Shown piece by piece: positions 8,879-17,548 of a DNA stretch of 64,000 nt. The translations under genes and the position numbers were made by a program. Source of the stretch: Desulfovibrio subterraneus (GTDB lineage: Bacteria > Desulfobacterota > Desulfovibrionia > Desulfovibrionales > Desulfovibrionaceae); contig NZ_BLVO01000004.1 of the NCBI RefSeq assembly GCF_013340285.1, positions 62,001 to 126,000 of the forward strand. Direction: 5' to 3'. Numbering within the stretch: the first letter of the stretch is position 1; each line of letters begins with the position of its first letter. The notes under the pieces are model-generated. The model ran no database searches, had not been told where the DNA came from, and worked only from the letters and a program-made list of their open reading frames with translations.

Positions 8879-10582
8879 TTACATACTGCTCAATGCAAGG
8901 TTGTCTGCCCGCAGCATGGCCGACTTGAGATCCTTCAGGACGTTTCCGTCCCCGAAGCGGTTGAGCGTGCCCAGCTTGGTCAGCACAAAGGTCACCCTTT
9001 CCTGCAGGCCGCATACAACCAGTTGTATATGCATTCTGCTGGCATGGGCGATAAAGGTCTCCAGAGCATGAATGGCCGTCGCATCAATGGTTGGCACGTT
9101 ATCCATGCGGATGACGATGACCTTGGGTGGCTCGCGCAGCGAATGCAGCACACCGAGGAACCGCTCGGCCACACCGAAGAAGAACGGCCCTTCAATTTCA
9201 TAAATCATGACGGATGAGGGGCAGAACGCACTGTCCGCACAGGCCGCGCGCGAATCATTGGAAAGGTCTTCAGCCTGCTGGTCTCCGGCACCGCCAAGAC
9301 GCAGATTGCCCACCTCGCTCATGCGGCGCATGAACAGCAGCGCGGCGAGCACCACGCCCACCTGCACGGCAACGGTCAGGTCCACCAGCACCGTAAGCAG
9401 GAATGTAGTCATGAGAACGAACACATCGGAACGTGGCGCACGCAGCAGGCGCGCAAACTTGTGCGTTTCACTCATGTCCCACGCCACGATACACAGAACC
9501 CCCGCAAGGCTGGCCAGCGGAATGAGCGAGGCCAGAGGCGCTAGGCAGATCATGAACAGAGCAAGGGTAATTGCATGTATGATCCCCGCCACGGGCGACA
9601 CGGCCCCCGCACGGATATTCGTGGCCGTACGGGCGATGGCACCGGTAGCAGGAATACCGCCGAACAAGCCGGATGCCACGTTGGCAATACCCTGTGCCAC
9701 AAGCTCCGTAGACGGCTCATGGCGCTCGCCTGTCATACCGTCGGCCACCACCGCGCTCAGCAGTGATTCGATACCGGCGAGCAGCGCAATGGCCAGAGCG
9801 TCCGGCAGCATGGTGGCCGCCAGTGCCAGAAAGTCGTGCGGCATGGAGAACGAAGGCAGTGTGGCCGGAATGCCGCCGAAACGGGAACCGATGGTTTCCA
9901 CCTCAAGCCCGCCTAGCCAGACAACCAGCATGGAAGAGACAATACCCACAATGTGCGCAGGCACACGGGGACAGAACCGGCGGATGAGCACCATGGCAAG
10001 AATCGTCACGCCGCCCGCAATGACAGCGCCGTGCTGCATGGTGCCTATGCCGCTCCAGCAGGATTCAAGCTTGCCGATGAACTCCGGCGGCTGCGCCCCG
10101 ATCTGCAGACCCAGCAAATCCTTGATCTGCGATGAGAAGATATAGAGCCCGATACCGGCCGTAAAACCTGTGGTCACGGGATACGGTATGAACTGCAGCA
10201 CCTTGCCGAGCTTGAAGAACCCCATGAGCATGAGGAAGAAACCGGCCATGATGGTGGCAACAACAAGACCTTCATAGCCGTGACGGGCAATGACGCCTGC
10301 CACGATAACGACGAAGGCCCCTGTGGGACCGCCAATCTGGAACCGGGAACCGCCGAGCAGCGAGATAAGGGCACCGGCGACAATGGCCGTGAAAAGCCCC
10401 CGTTCCGGCGGTGCTCCTGAAGCTATGGCGAACGCCATGGCCAGCGGCAAGGCAACAACGCCCACCGTCAGACCGGCGCACAGGTCGCGGGTAAATAATG
10501 GTAAGGAATACCCCGCCTTCAAAACAGAAAGCAGAGAGGGCCTGATCTTGAACGAGACCAGGCCGGAACGCTGATCACTCAT
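8879..10582 (-). CDS. SulP-family anion transporter with C-terminal STAS domain
   Basis: A 567-residue inner-membrane protein. The SulP transmembrane domain covers about residues 20-420, with LTVGVVALPLAMAFAIASGAPPERGLFTAI, GPTGAFVVIV and a TEL..QGIANVASGLFGGIPATGAIARTATN region. A STAS domain follows (about 455-555), with IEGPFFFGVAERF and PTIDATAIHALE. The ATG at 10582 is preceded by CGGAGGT. SulP members carry sulfate, bicarbonate or dicarboxylates. In a sulfate reducer sulfate uptake is a natural guess, but the sequence does not decide the substrate. Confidence 0.88.
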   Translation of the reverse strand: MSDQRSGLVSFKIRPSLLSVLKAGYSLPLFTRDLCAGLTVGVVALPLAMAFAIASGAPPERGLFTAIVAGALISLLGGSRFQIGGPTGAFVVIVAGVIARHGYEGLVVATIMAGFFLMLMGFFKLGKVLQFIPYPVTTGFTAGIGLYIFSSQIKDLLGLQIGAQPPEFIGKLESCWSGIGTMQHGAVIAGGVTILAMVLIRRFCPRVPAHIVGIVSSMLVVWLGGLEVETIGSRFGGIPATLPSFSMPHDFLALAATMLPDALAIALLAGIESLLSAVVADGMTGERHEPSTELVAQGIANVASGLFGGIPATGAIARTATNIRAGAVSPVAGIIHAITLALFMICLAPLASLIPLASLAGVLCIVAWDMSETHKFARLLRAPRSDVFVLMTTFLLTVLVDLTVAVQVGVVLAALLFMRRMSEVGNLRLGGAGDQQAEDLSNDSRAACADSAFCPSSVMIYEIEGPFFFGVAERFLGVLHSLREPPKVIVIRMDNVPTIDATAIHALETFIAHASRMHIQLVVCGLQERVTFVLTKLGTLNRFGDGNVLKDLKSAMLRADNLALSSM

Positions 10583-11219
10583 GGTAACCTCCGAATAGAA
10601 TCCTTGCGAACAAGGCTCTGAACGGCTTGGTCACGGTCCGGCAGCGCTGGAAGTGTGTCGGGCCGACCGACCCCGCATCTCCGGAAATCCTCATATTCCG
10701 GTACGTTCTGACACAGGGTGTCGTCAGGGCTGTTGTATGGAGTATTCACTAACCCCCCAGAAACACAGTTGCAACACTTATTATTTGCACCAGTGCATTA
10801 AAAAAAGACACTGTCACAACATATAAATACAGGCACTTCTTCCATCAGCAGCATATCTTTTTGAGGTATCCGCATAAATACTGTGCATTCTGCTTGACAG
10901 CTTCTTCCAAGCTGTTATCTTTGAATCAAGGTTAGGAAACGTCTCATTCAACCTTCAGCCAACATCTAAACACAGTTTCAGTTTGTAGGCTTTAGGCCCT
11001 GGCCAGAAATCAACATCATGCCTTAATTCCGAACCGGGATCTCCGCACCAGCGGGGGTCCCGTTCTTCATTAGTCAGCCCGCCTTTTCCCCCGCTGCATT
11101 GACTGCGACTCTGCACCTTTGCCCCGCAGGGCTTGTTCTGCCTTGACGCCCTGCAGTAAAGGAACTATCATCTCAAGTTCGCAAATTACAATTTACACCA
11201 CGATATCAAGAGGTTGCAG
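10583..11219. other. Divergent intergenic region with an unassigned hairpin
   Basis: About 640 nt between the divergent SulP and uppS genes with no ORF I would support. The SulP-side part must hold its promoter. At 11031-11065 a strong hairpin can be drawn (GAAC pairs with GTTC, GGGATC with GGTCCC allowing one G-U pair), followed by further GC-rich inverted segments to about 11155. I do not recognise a riboswitch or known small RNA. Confidence 0.4.
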
Positions 11220-11960
11220 TTGAGTACGGACAACCGGCCCGATTGGGTCGCCCCAGAAGACCTGCCCGCCCATGTATCCATTATCATGGATGGCAACGGG
11301 CGTTGGGCAAAAGCCCGGGGGCTTGAAAGAACGGAAGGACACCGCGCCGGAACGGAAACCGTCCGCACAATCGTCCGTGAGGCCAGGGCTCTGGGCATCC
11401 GCCACCTTACCCTCTATACGTTTTCGAGCGAGAACTGGGCGCGCCCCAAGCACGAAGTGGGCTTTCTGTTCGAGTTGCTTGTTTCGTTCCTGAAAAGGGA
11501 ACTGCCGGAACTCATGGAACAGAACATCCGCCTGCAGATTCTGGGTGAACTGAAGGATCTGCCGCTCCCTGCCCGCACTGCCCTGCAGCACGCCATAAAA
11601 AAAACCGCAGCCAACACGGCCATGACGCTGAACCTTGCCTTGAACTATTCCGGGCGGGGCGAGATAGTGCGGGCCGTGAAAGCCATAGTTGCCAAAGGCA
11701 TTTCCCCCGATGAGATCGACGAGGCAACCATCTCGGACCACCTGTATTCCGCAGGCCAGCCCGATCCGGACCTCATGATACGCACCAGCGGCGAAGAACG
11801 CCTCTCCAACTTTCTGCTGTATCAGCATGCATACAGCGAGTTCCATTTCACCACGACCTACTGGCCAGATTTCAGCGTGGAGGAGTTTCGCTCCGCGCTC
11901 TGTGCATACGCCAACCGCGAAAGACGGTTCGGCAAGACCGGAGACCAGATCAAGGCATGA
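11220..11960 (+). CDS. uppS: Isoprenyl transferase (undecaprenyl diphosphate synthase)
   Basis: About 246 residues. It condenses isopentenyl diphosphate onto farnesyl diphosphate to make the C55 carrier for peptidoglycan and other envelope polymers. Family motifs are all present: HVSIIMDGNGRWAK near the N-terminus (catalytic Asp), LTLYTFSSENW, NLALNYSGRGEI, and PDPDLMIRTSGEERLSNFLL. No upstream ATG is available. TTG codons occur at 11214 and 11220, and AAGAGG sits 6 nt before the second, so TTG at 11220 is the likeliest start. The stop overlaps cdsA, placing it first in the uppS-cdsA-dxr-rseP operon. Confidence 0.93.
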   Translation: MSTDNRPDWVAPEDLPAHVSIIMDGNGRWAKARGLERTEGHRAGTETVRTIVREARALGIRHLTLYTFSSENWARPKHEVGFLFELLVSFLKRELPELMEQNIRLQILGELKDLPLPARTALQHAIKKTAANTAMTLNLALNYSGRGEIVRAVKAIVAKGISPDEIDEATISDHLYSAGQPDPDLMIRTSGEERLSNFLLYQHAYSEFHFTTTYWPDFSVEEFRSALCAYANRERRFGKTGDQIKA

Positions 11961-12760
11961 CCGACTCACATAAACAACGCTGGATAACCTCCCTCGTCGT
12001 CCTTCCCTTTCTCATCATTTCCCTGCTGCTCGGCGGGCGGGCTCTTTTTGCGGCAACCCTGATCGTTGCCGCTGCCGGTCAGTATGAGTTCTACTCCATG
12101 TTCTGGCCCGGCAGACGCAACCTCGTCTACAAGCTGCTCGGCTGCCTTCTCGGTGCCGGAGTTCTCTACGGGGCGCACATAGACAGCCAGTACACCATGC
12201 TGGCCTGTATTACCGGCGCGTTCTGGATGGGAGCCATCGGCTTTCTGGTCCGCTACGGCATGGGCGAGGACCACTCGGTCCGCTTTGAAGAAGCCAACAT
12301 CCTCACGGCGGGTATTCTGTACCTGCCGCTGGTCATACAGATAGCCCTGCGCCTCACGCCAGTGGAAGCGGCCCTCGTCCTGCTGGCCTGTTTCGCCTCG
12401 GACATCGGCGGCTTTTATACCGGCTGCAAGTTCGGCAAGCACAAAATATGGCCTACCGTGAGCCCCAAGAAAACGTGGGAAGGTTCACTCGGCGGCATGA
12501 CACTCTGCATGATAGTCTGTCTCGCCATAGGTCTTGCTTCCGGCTCCGCGCCGTGGTGGGCATGGCTGATGCTCGGCCTGTTCCTGAACATTGCCTCGCA
12601 GTGCGGTGACTTTTTCGAGTCCGCTCTCAAGCGGACCCTCGGGGTCAAGGATTCCGGCACGCTCCTGCCCGGTCATGGCGGCATCCTTGACCGGATCGAT
12701 TCCATTCTGCTCGCCCTGCCAGCCTATGCGCTGGCCCGTGCCGTATACACCTTCTTCTAG
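11957..12760 (+). CDS. cdsA: Phosphatidate cytidylyltransferase
   Basis: A 267-residue integral membrane enzyme that makes CDP-diacylglycerol from CTP and phosphatidate, the branch point of phospholipid synthesis. It has several hydrophobic helices and the C-terminal family signature: SPKKTWEGSLGG, then QCGDFFESALKRTLGVKDSG and LPGHGGILDRIDS. The ATG at 11957 overlaps the uppS stop. It is about the usual length. Confidence 0.94.
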   Translation: MTDSHKQRWITSLVVLPFLIISLLLGGRALFAATLIVAAAGQYEFYSMFWPGRRNLVYKLLGCLLGAGVLYGAHIDSQYTMLACITGAFWMGAIGFLVRYGMGEDHSVRFEEANILTAGILYLPLVIQIALRLTPVEAALVLLACFASDIGGFYTGCKFGKHKIWPTVSPKKTWEGSLGGMTLCMIVCLAIGLASGSAPWWAWLMLGLFLNIASQCGDFFESALKRTLGVKDSGTLLPGHGGILDRIDSILLALPAYALARAVYTFF

Positions 12761-12780
12761 GTTATCGGAGAGCTAACCAC

Positions 12781-14271
12781 ATGACCTCCCAGTCTACGGA
12801 CTATACACTCGACCTTGAGCGGCTGGACGACCATCTGGACCGCGTCATGCAGATCATAGGCGACCACATCCGCACCGTGCGGACCGACCCTGTGGTCGCG
12901 CAGACCAGCTTTGAAAAGGTACGCGCCTCGTTCCCCTCGGAACTGCCGTATCAGGGAAACGATCCCGATCAGGTGCTGGATGAGGTTGTCGCCTCCTTCC
13001 CGCCCGTGAATACCCGCATCGGCCACCCCCGCTTTCTGGCGTGGATAACCACAAGCCCCTCGCCCGCCGGAACCATAGGCGAGCTGCTCAGCGTGGGATT
13101 CAATCAGGCTCCCCTGTCCTTCAAGGGCGGGCCTGCGGCTACGGCGCTTGAGAACATCGTACTCACGTGGTTTTCCGAAATCTTCGGCTACGGCGAGGGC
13201 TGGGGCGGCACGCTCGTTTCCGGCGGAACCGTGGCCAACCTCATGGGCATTACCGTTGCCCGACAGGCCCACGTACCCAACGTGGCGGAAAAAGGCCTGC
13301 AGGGCATTGAAAAGCCCATCACCCTGTACGTATCCGATCAGGGACACATGTCCATTTCGCGCTCGGCAATGCTGCTGGGTATTGGACACGACCACGTCCG
13401 CAGCATTCCTTCGGACGAAAATTTCCGCATGCGGGTGGATGCCCTGCGCGAAGCCGTTGAGGCAGACCACAAGGCCGGCTTCCATCCCTTCTGCGTTGTG
13501 GCGCAGGCGGGTTCTGTTTCCACGGGTGCCATCGATCCGCTCAACGATCTTGCCGACTTCTGCGAAGATCAGGGCCTGTGGCTGCACGTTGATGCGGCCT
13601 ACGGCGGCGCCGCCCTGCTTTCCGAAACGCACCGGCCCAAACTGCACGGCATCAATCGCGCAGATTCCGTCTGCGTTGACCCGCACAAGTGGTTCTTCGT
13701 ACCGCTGGAATGCGGCATCACACTCTTCAAGAGCAGCGCTCAGCAGAAAGCCACGTTCAGGGCCAAGGCTGCCTATCTCGGGCAGGAATCGGACTGGGAT
13801 CTGAAGAACACCAATTTCCAGCTTTCACGGCAGGGGCGCGCGCTCAAGCTGTGGTTCTCGTTCCGCACCTACGGACTGGACCGGCTTGCCGCCATTGTGG
13901 ACAGAAACTGCGCCATGGCACAGCTCTTCCTGACACTTGCCGCTGCCTCTCCCAACTGGACTCCGGCCGCACCTGCCGACCTTTCCATCGCCTGCGCCCG
14001 CTTCGTTCCCGAAGGGCATGAACGTTGGACGCAGGAAGAACTGGACCAGCTGCACATTGACCTGCTTGCGGAACTGGAGCGTAGCGGAAAGGGCTTTCTC
14101 ACCCCTGCGCGCATCGGCGGCAAGGCCGCTGTTCGCCTGTGCATTGCCAACCATCGCACCACCGAAGACGACATCCGCCTGCTCTTCGACGTGATGACCG
14201 AGATCGGCCTGCGCCTTTCCGCCAACGGCCCCCGTCAGGCACAGGGCACTGCAGAAGGTTCCCGCACATGA
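12781..14271 (+). CDS. PLP-dependent decarboxylase (group II amino acid decarboxylase family)
   Basis: A 496-residue PLP enzyme of the glutamate / aromatic-L-amino-acid decarboxylase fold. It has GTLVSGGTVANLMGI in the cofactor-binding region, VSDQGHMSISRS, WLHVDAAYGGA (Asp contacting the PLP nitrogen) and VDPHKWFFVP with the Schiff-base Lys. Substrate is not readable; glutamate, 2,4-diaminobutyrate, aspartate and aromatic amino acids are all possible. It starts 20 nt after cdsA and its stop overlaps the dxr start (ATGA). It is thus inserted within an otherwise standard lipid and isoprenoid operon, which hints at a lipid- or envelope-linked amine but does not prove it. Confidence 0.85.
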   Translation: MTSQSTDYTLDLERLDDHLDRVMQIIGDHIRTVRTDPVVAQTSFEKVRASFPSELPYQGNDPDQVLDEVVASFPPVNTRIGHPRFLAWITTSPSPAGTIGELLSVGFNQAPLSFKGGPAATALENIVLTWFSEIFGYGEGWGGTLVSGGTVANLMGITVARQAHVPNVAEKGLQGIEKPITLYVSDQGHMSISRSAMLLGIGHDHVRSIPSDENFRMRVDALREAVEADHKAGFHPFCVVAQAGSVSTGAIDPLNDLADFCEDQGLWLHVDAAYGGAALLSETHRPKLHGINRADSVCVDPHKWFFVPLECGITLFKSSAQQKATFRAKAAYLGQESDWDLKNTNFQLSRQGRALKLWFSFRTYGLDRLAAIVDRNCAMAQLFLTLAAASPNWTPAAPADLSIACARFVPEGHERWTQEELDQLHIDLLAELERSGKGFLTPARIGGKAAVRLCIANHRTTEDDIRLLFDVMTEIGLRLSANGPRQAQGTAEGSRT

Positions 14272-15470
14272 TCAATTACATATCTCCCCTGCCGGACGCC
14301 GCGTGGGCTGATGCATTTCCCCGCCCCGTGGTCATTCTGGGGTCAACCGGCTCCATAGGCACAAGCGCCCTGCAGGTACTTCGCGAACAGCCGCACATGT
14401 TCAGGGTGATCGGCCTTGCCGGTGCCCGCAATGTGGAACTGCTCGCCCGTCAGGCGGGAGAATGGCGCCCCCCCTATCTTGCCGTGCTGGATGCTGCCGC
14501 GGCGCAAAATCTCAAGGCTGCGCTGCCTGCGGGCTACACCCCTACCATTCTGCACGGGCCGGACGGTTACGCGCGGCTCGCCACGTTGGATGAAGCCACA
14601 ACTGTTCTGTCCGCACAGGTTGGCGCTGCCGGCCTGCGGGCCACCTTTGCTGCTGCAAAGGCAGGCAAGGTCATTGCCCTTGCCAACAAGGAATCACTTG
14701 TTCTGGCTGGCGACCTCATACGGGAAGTCTGCCGCACGTCAGGTGCCTCCATCCTGCCTGTGGATTCTGAACACAACGCCATATTTCAGGCGCTGTGTGG
14801 TCATGACGGCGCAGATGTCCGCCGCATAATCCTCACGGCCTCGGGCGGCCCTTTCCGCGGCAGGGACCGGGAATTTCTCGGCTCAGTCACGCGGGCGCAG
14901 GCGCTTGCCCATCCAAACTGGTCCATGGGCGCAAAGATTTCCATAGATTCTGCAACGCTCATGAACAAAGGGCTTGAGGTCATTGAAGCGCATCACCTGT
15001 ATGGACTTGCGCTCGACAGGATAGATGTGGTCGTTCACCCCCAGTCCATTATCCATTCTCTGGTGGAATATTCCGACTGTTCGCAGATAGCCCACATGGG
15101 CCCGCCGGATATGCGCATTGCCATCGGCTACTGTATGGGATGGCCGAAACTCCTGAATACCGGGGTCCGTCCGCTGGACCTTGTGAAGTGCGGCCCCTTG
15201 ACCTTTGAAGAACCGGATATATCCTCCTTTCCATGTCTGGAGCTTGCGCGTGAGTCTCTGCGGGGGGGCAATGGACTGCCTGTAGTACTTAACGCCGCAA
15301 ACGAAGTGGCCGTGGAGAGCTTTCTGCACGACCGCATAGGCTTCGCCACCATTCCCGAGCTTATAGAACGGGCCATGCGTACCCATGACGGTTCGCAACC
15401 TGAATCCCTTGACGATATCGAAGCGCTAGACGCTGCTACCCGCGCACGCGTGCGCGAATGGGCGACCTGA
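14268..15470 (+). CDS. dxr: 1-deoxy-D-xylulose 5-phosphate reductoisomerase
   Basis: A 400-residue cytoplasmic enzyme of the MEP isoprenoid pathway that converts DXP to MEP with NADPH. The NADPH-binding start reads VVILGSTGSIGTSALQVL. Substrate and metal motifs include ALANKESLVLAG, LPVDSEHNAIFQ, TASGGPFR, HPNWSMGAKISIDSATLMNKGLE and VVHPQSIIHSLVEY (the longer ones given as parts). Start ATG at 14268 overlaps the preceding stop. It supplies precursors to UppS in the same operon. Confidence 0.95.
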   Translation: MINYISPLPDAAWADAFPRPVVILGSTGSIGTSALQVLREQPHMFRVIGLAGARNVELLARQAGEWRPPYLAVLDAAAAQNLKAALPAGYTPTILHGPDGYARLATLDEATTVLSAQVGAAGLRATFAAAKAGKVIALANKESLVLAGDLIREVCRTSGASILPVDSEHNAIFQALCGHDGADVRRIILTASGGPFRGRDREFLGSVTRAQALAHPNWSMGAKISIDSATLMNKGLEVIEAHHLYGLALDRIDVVVHPQSIIHSLVEYSDCSQIAHMGPPDMRIAIGYCMGWPKLLNTGVRPLDLVKCGPLTFEEPDISSFPCLELARESLRGGNGLPVVLNAANEVAVESFLHDRIGFATIPELIERAMRTHDGSQPESLDDIEALDAATRARVREWAT

Positions 15471-15501
15471 TCTCACCCCCAGCACGGAGCAAAGAACAAC
15501 C

Positions 15502-16560
15502 ATGACCAGCGCCATAGCCATTATCCTTGTCCTTGGCGGACTGATATTTTTTCATGAACTCGGCCATTTTGCCGTCGCCCGCCTGTTCGGCATTGGCGTA
15601 CGGGCCTTTTCACTTGGTTTCGGACCTGTCATTCTCAAAAAGCAGTACGGCAAGACCGAATACCGCCTTTCCGCCGTACCGCTGGGCGGATATGTCTCGC
15701 TCGCAGGCGAAAACGACGAGAATGATCTTACCGGCGGCTTCACCGACGCCGAAAGCTTCATCAAACGCCCCACATGGCACCGCATGTGCGTCATTGTGGC
15801 AGGCCCCATTGCCAACCTTATTCTGGCCTTCTTCATCTACTGGGGCTTGTTCTGGAACAGCGGGCAGATGTTCATGGCACCGGAAATTGGCGACGTACGC
15901 GCGGGCACACCTGCAGCGAGCGTCGGCCTTCTTGCCGGTGACTCGGTTCTGGATATCGCCGGAACCCCCATCAAGTACTGGAACGACGTTGCGGATACCA
16001 TAGGCAAGAGCGGCGGGAGCGAAATCACCGTCACGGTGGACCGGCAGGGGCAGGTGCTGAGCTTTGATGTTGTGCCTGAGCGCCTTACCCGCAAGAATAT
16101 TTTCGGAGAAGAGGAAGAGAGCTTCCTCATCGGTATAGCCGCTTCCGGCAAAACCATTTCGGTCCCGCTCAATGGCGGCTCTGCTGCCGTGGCCGGTCTT
16201 GAACAGACGTGGGATATGATTGTCATCACCGCGCAGGGCTTTGCCAAGATCATTCAGCGCGTCATTCCCATGGACAACGTGGGCGGTCCCATCATGATCG
16301 CCCAGATGGTCAGCCAGCAGACCGAGCACGGCGTTGCCGCAGTTCTGGCTCTGGCGGCACTCATCAGCGTCAACCTTGGCCTGCTGAACCTGCTGCCCGT
16401 TCCCGTGCTCGACGGCGGACACCTTGTCATGCTGCTCATAGAAACCGTCATCCGCAGGCCCGTGCCGCCCCGCGTCATGGACATTGCCTCGCGTATCGGC
16501 ATTCTGCTGCTCATAACCCTCATGATCTGGGCCACGTTCAACGATGTACGCAGACTCTAG
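15502..16560 (+). CDS. rseP: Site-2 RIP metalloprotease RseP
   Basis: A 352-residue inner-membrane zinc protease. The N-terminal helix carries the active site FFHELGHF (HExxH); a PDZ domain lies near residues 110-190 (GDVRAGTPAASVGLLAGDSV); and the third metal ligand region NLLPVPVLDGGH sits near residue 300. It has one PDZ domain, shorter than the two-PDZ E. coli enzyme. RseP-type proteases cut anti-sigma factors and remnant signal peptides in the membrane. It follows dxr by 31 nt and overlaps tsaB by 17 nt. Confidence 0.94.
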   Translation: MTSAIAIILVLGGLIFFHELGHFAVARLFGIGVRAFSLGFGPVILKKQYGKTEYRLSAVPLGGYVSLAGENDENDLTGGFTDAESFIKRPTWHRMCVIVAGPIANLILAFFIYWGLFWNSGQMFMAPEIGDVRAGTPAASVGLLAGDSVLDIAGTPIKYWNDVADTIGKSGGSEITVTVDRQGQVLSFDVVPERLTRKNIFGEEEESFLIGIAASGKTISVPLNGGSAAVAGLEQTWDMIVITAQGFAKIIQRVIPMDNVGGPIMIAQMVSQQTEHGVAAVLALAALISVNLGLLNLLPVPVLDGGHLVMLLIETVIRRPVPPRVMDIASRIGILLLITLMIWATFNDVRRL

Positions 16561-17305
16561 CCTCACCCTTATCCTGAACGGAGCAGAAGCCCGCCTGCAG
16601 ATTCTCTGTGGCAACGGAAGCGAACTGCTGTTTTCGCAGGAATGGTTCACGCCGCGACACGGCATGCAGGTGCTTGTGCCAGCCCTTATGGAAGGACTTG
16701 CCCGCATGGGGCTGTCTCTGCGTCAGGTGGGCCGCATAGCCATTGTCCGCGGCCCGGGCTCTTTCACCGGACTGCGGCTCGTCCTCTCAACGGCGCTGGG
16801 CATGGCACGCCCGCTGAACATGACCATGGGCGGCATCGGGTACATGGACGCCCTTGCCGCAGACCCGCTGGCACTGGCAGGCGAAAGACCTGTCTGGACA
16901 GTCACCCATGCACGCCGGGGCATTGTACACCTGCAGGGCTTCTGCAACACCGCAGGTGCGCCCGGAACGCTCTGCCAGCCGGACTCCGCAACACTGGAAG
17001 ATGCCGCAGCGCGCATTGCCGCCAGCGGCCCCTGTCCCGTACTGCTGGGAACGGGTATACGCAAGAATCTCGATTTCTTTGCCGAGGCGCTGCCACAGGC
17101 CCTCGTGCTGCCGGAACGCTTTGATCATCCGGCCCCCGAGACCCTGCTGGCGCTGGCACAGACAGTAGACTATTCAACCGACCCTGTTGATCCGCTCTAT
17201 ATCCGCCCCTGCGATGCGGAAGAAAATCTGGACAGCATAGCAGCCGCAAAAGGCTTGAATCCTGAAGAAGCCCGCGCCACGCTGGCAAAACTGACGACAG
17301 CGTAA
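16544..17305 (+). CDS. tsaB: tRNA threonylcarbamoyladenosine synthesis protein TsaB
   Basis: A 253-residue protein of the ASKHA fold. The diagnostic segment is IAIVRGPGSFTGLRLVLSTALGMA near residues 65-90, followed by the inactive-type nucleotide fold of TsaB. TsaB works with TsaD and TsaE to modify A37 of ANN-decoding tRNAs; those partners are not in the window. The start lies inside the rseP 3' end, so it is translated from the same message. A strong terminator follows at 17327-17363. Confidence 0.88.
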   Translation: MYADSSLTLILNGAEARLQILCGNGSELLFSQEWFTPRHGMQVLVPALMEGLARMGLSLRQVGRIAIVRGPGSFTGLRLVLSTALGMARPLNMTMGGIGYMDALAADPLALAGERPVWTVTHARRGIVHLQGFCNTAGAPGTLCQPDSATLEDAAARIAASGPCPVLLGTGIRKNLDFFAEALPQALVLPERFDHPAPETLLALAQTVDYSTDPVDPLYIRPCDAEENLDSIAAAKGLNPEEARATLAKLTTA

Positions 17306-17326
17306 CAGCACACACGCCAAAAATTC

Positions 17327-17363
17327 TGCCCCGCTTTCAGAATAAGAGCGGGGCATTTTTTTA
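17327..17363 (+). terminator. Intrinsic terminator of the uppS-tsaB operon
   Basis: TGCCCCGCT (17327-17335) pairs with AGCGGGGCA (17347-17355) and is followed by an eight-T run. It ends the housekeeping operon before the flagellar genes. Confidence 0.92.
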
Positions 17364-17482
17364 TGCAAAGCCCACCTATTCGCCGTTCCGGCTAAAGATA
17401 CCGTCACCCTGTCCGATATATATTGTGAGGCAGACAACCTTCCCCGCTTCGATCCTGAAACAGGGTGATTCCAGCCATACGC

Positions 17483-17498
17483 TGGCATCGGCCTTGCA
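17483..17498 (+). promoter_or_regulatory. Sigma-54 (-24/-12) promoter of fliD
   Basis: TGGCATCGGCCTTGCA matches the RpoN consensus (TGGCAC, N5, TTGCA), with GG and GC separated by exactly 10 nt. Predicted transcription start is about 17509, leaving a 40-nt leader before the fliD ATG at 17549. Sigma-54 control of mid or late flagellar genes is common in motile proteobacteria. Confidence 0.7.
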
Positions 17499-17548
17499 TC
17501 TCTCGGGTTGGAATATTTTATCTGGGAAAAAACTGCCCGAGGTATCCT

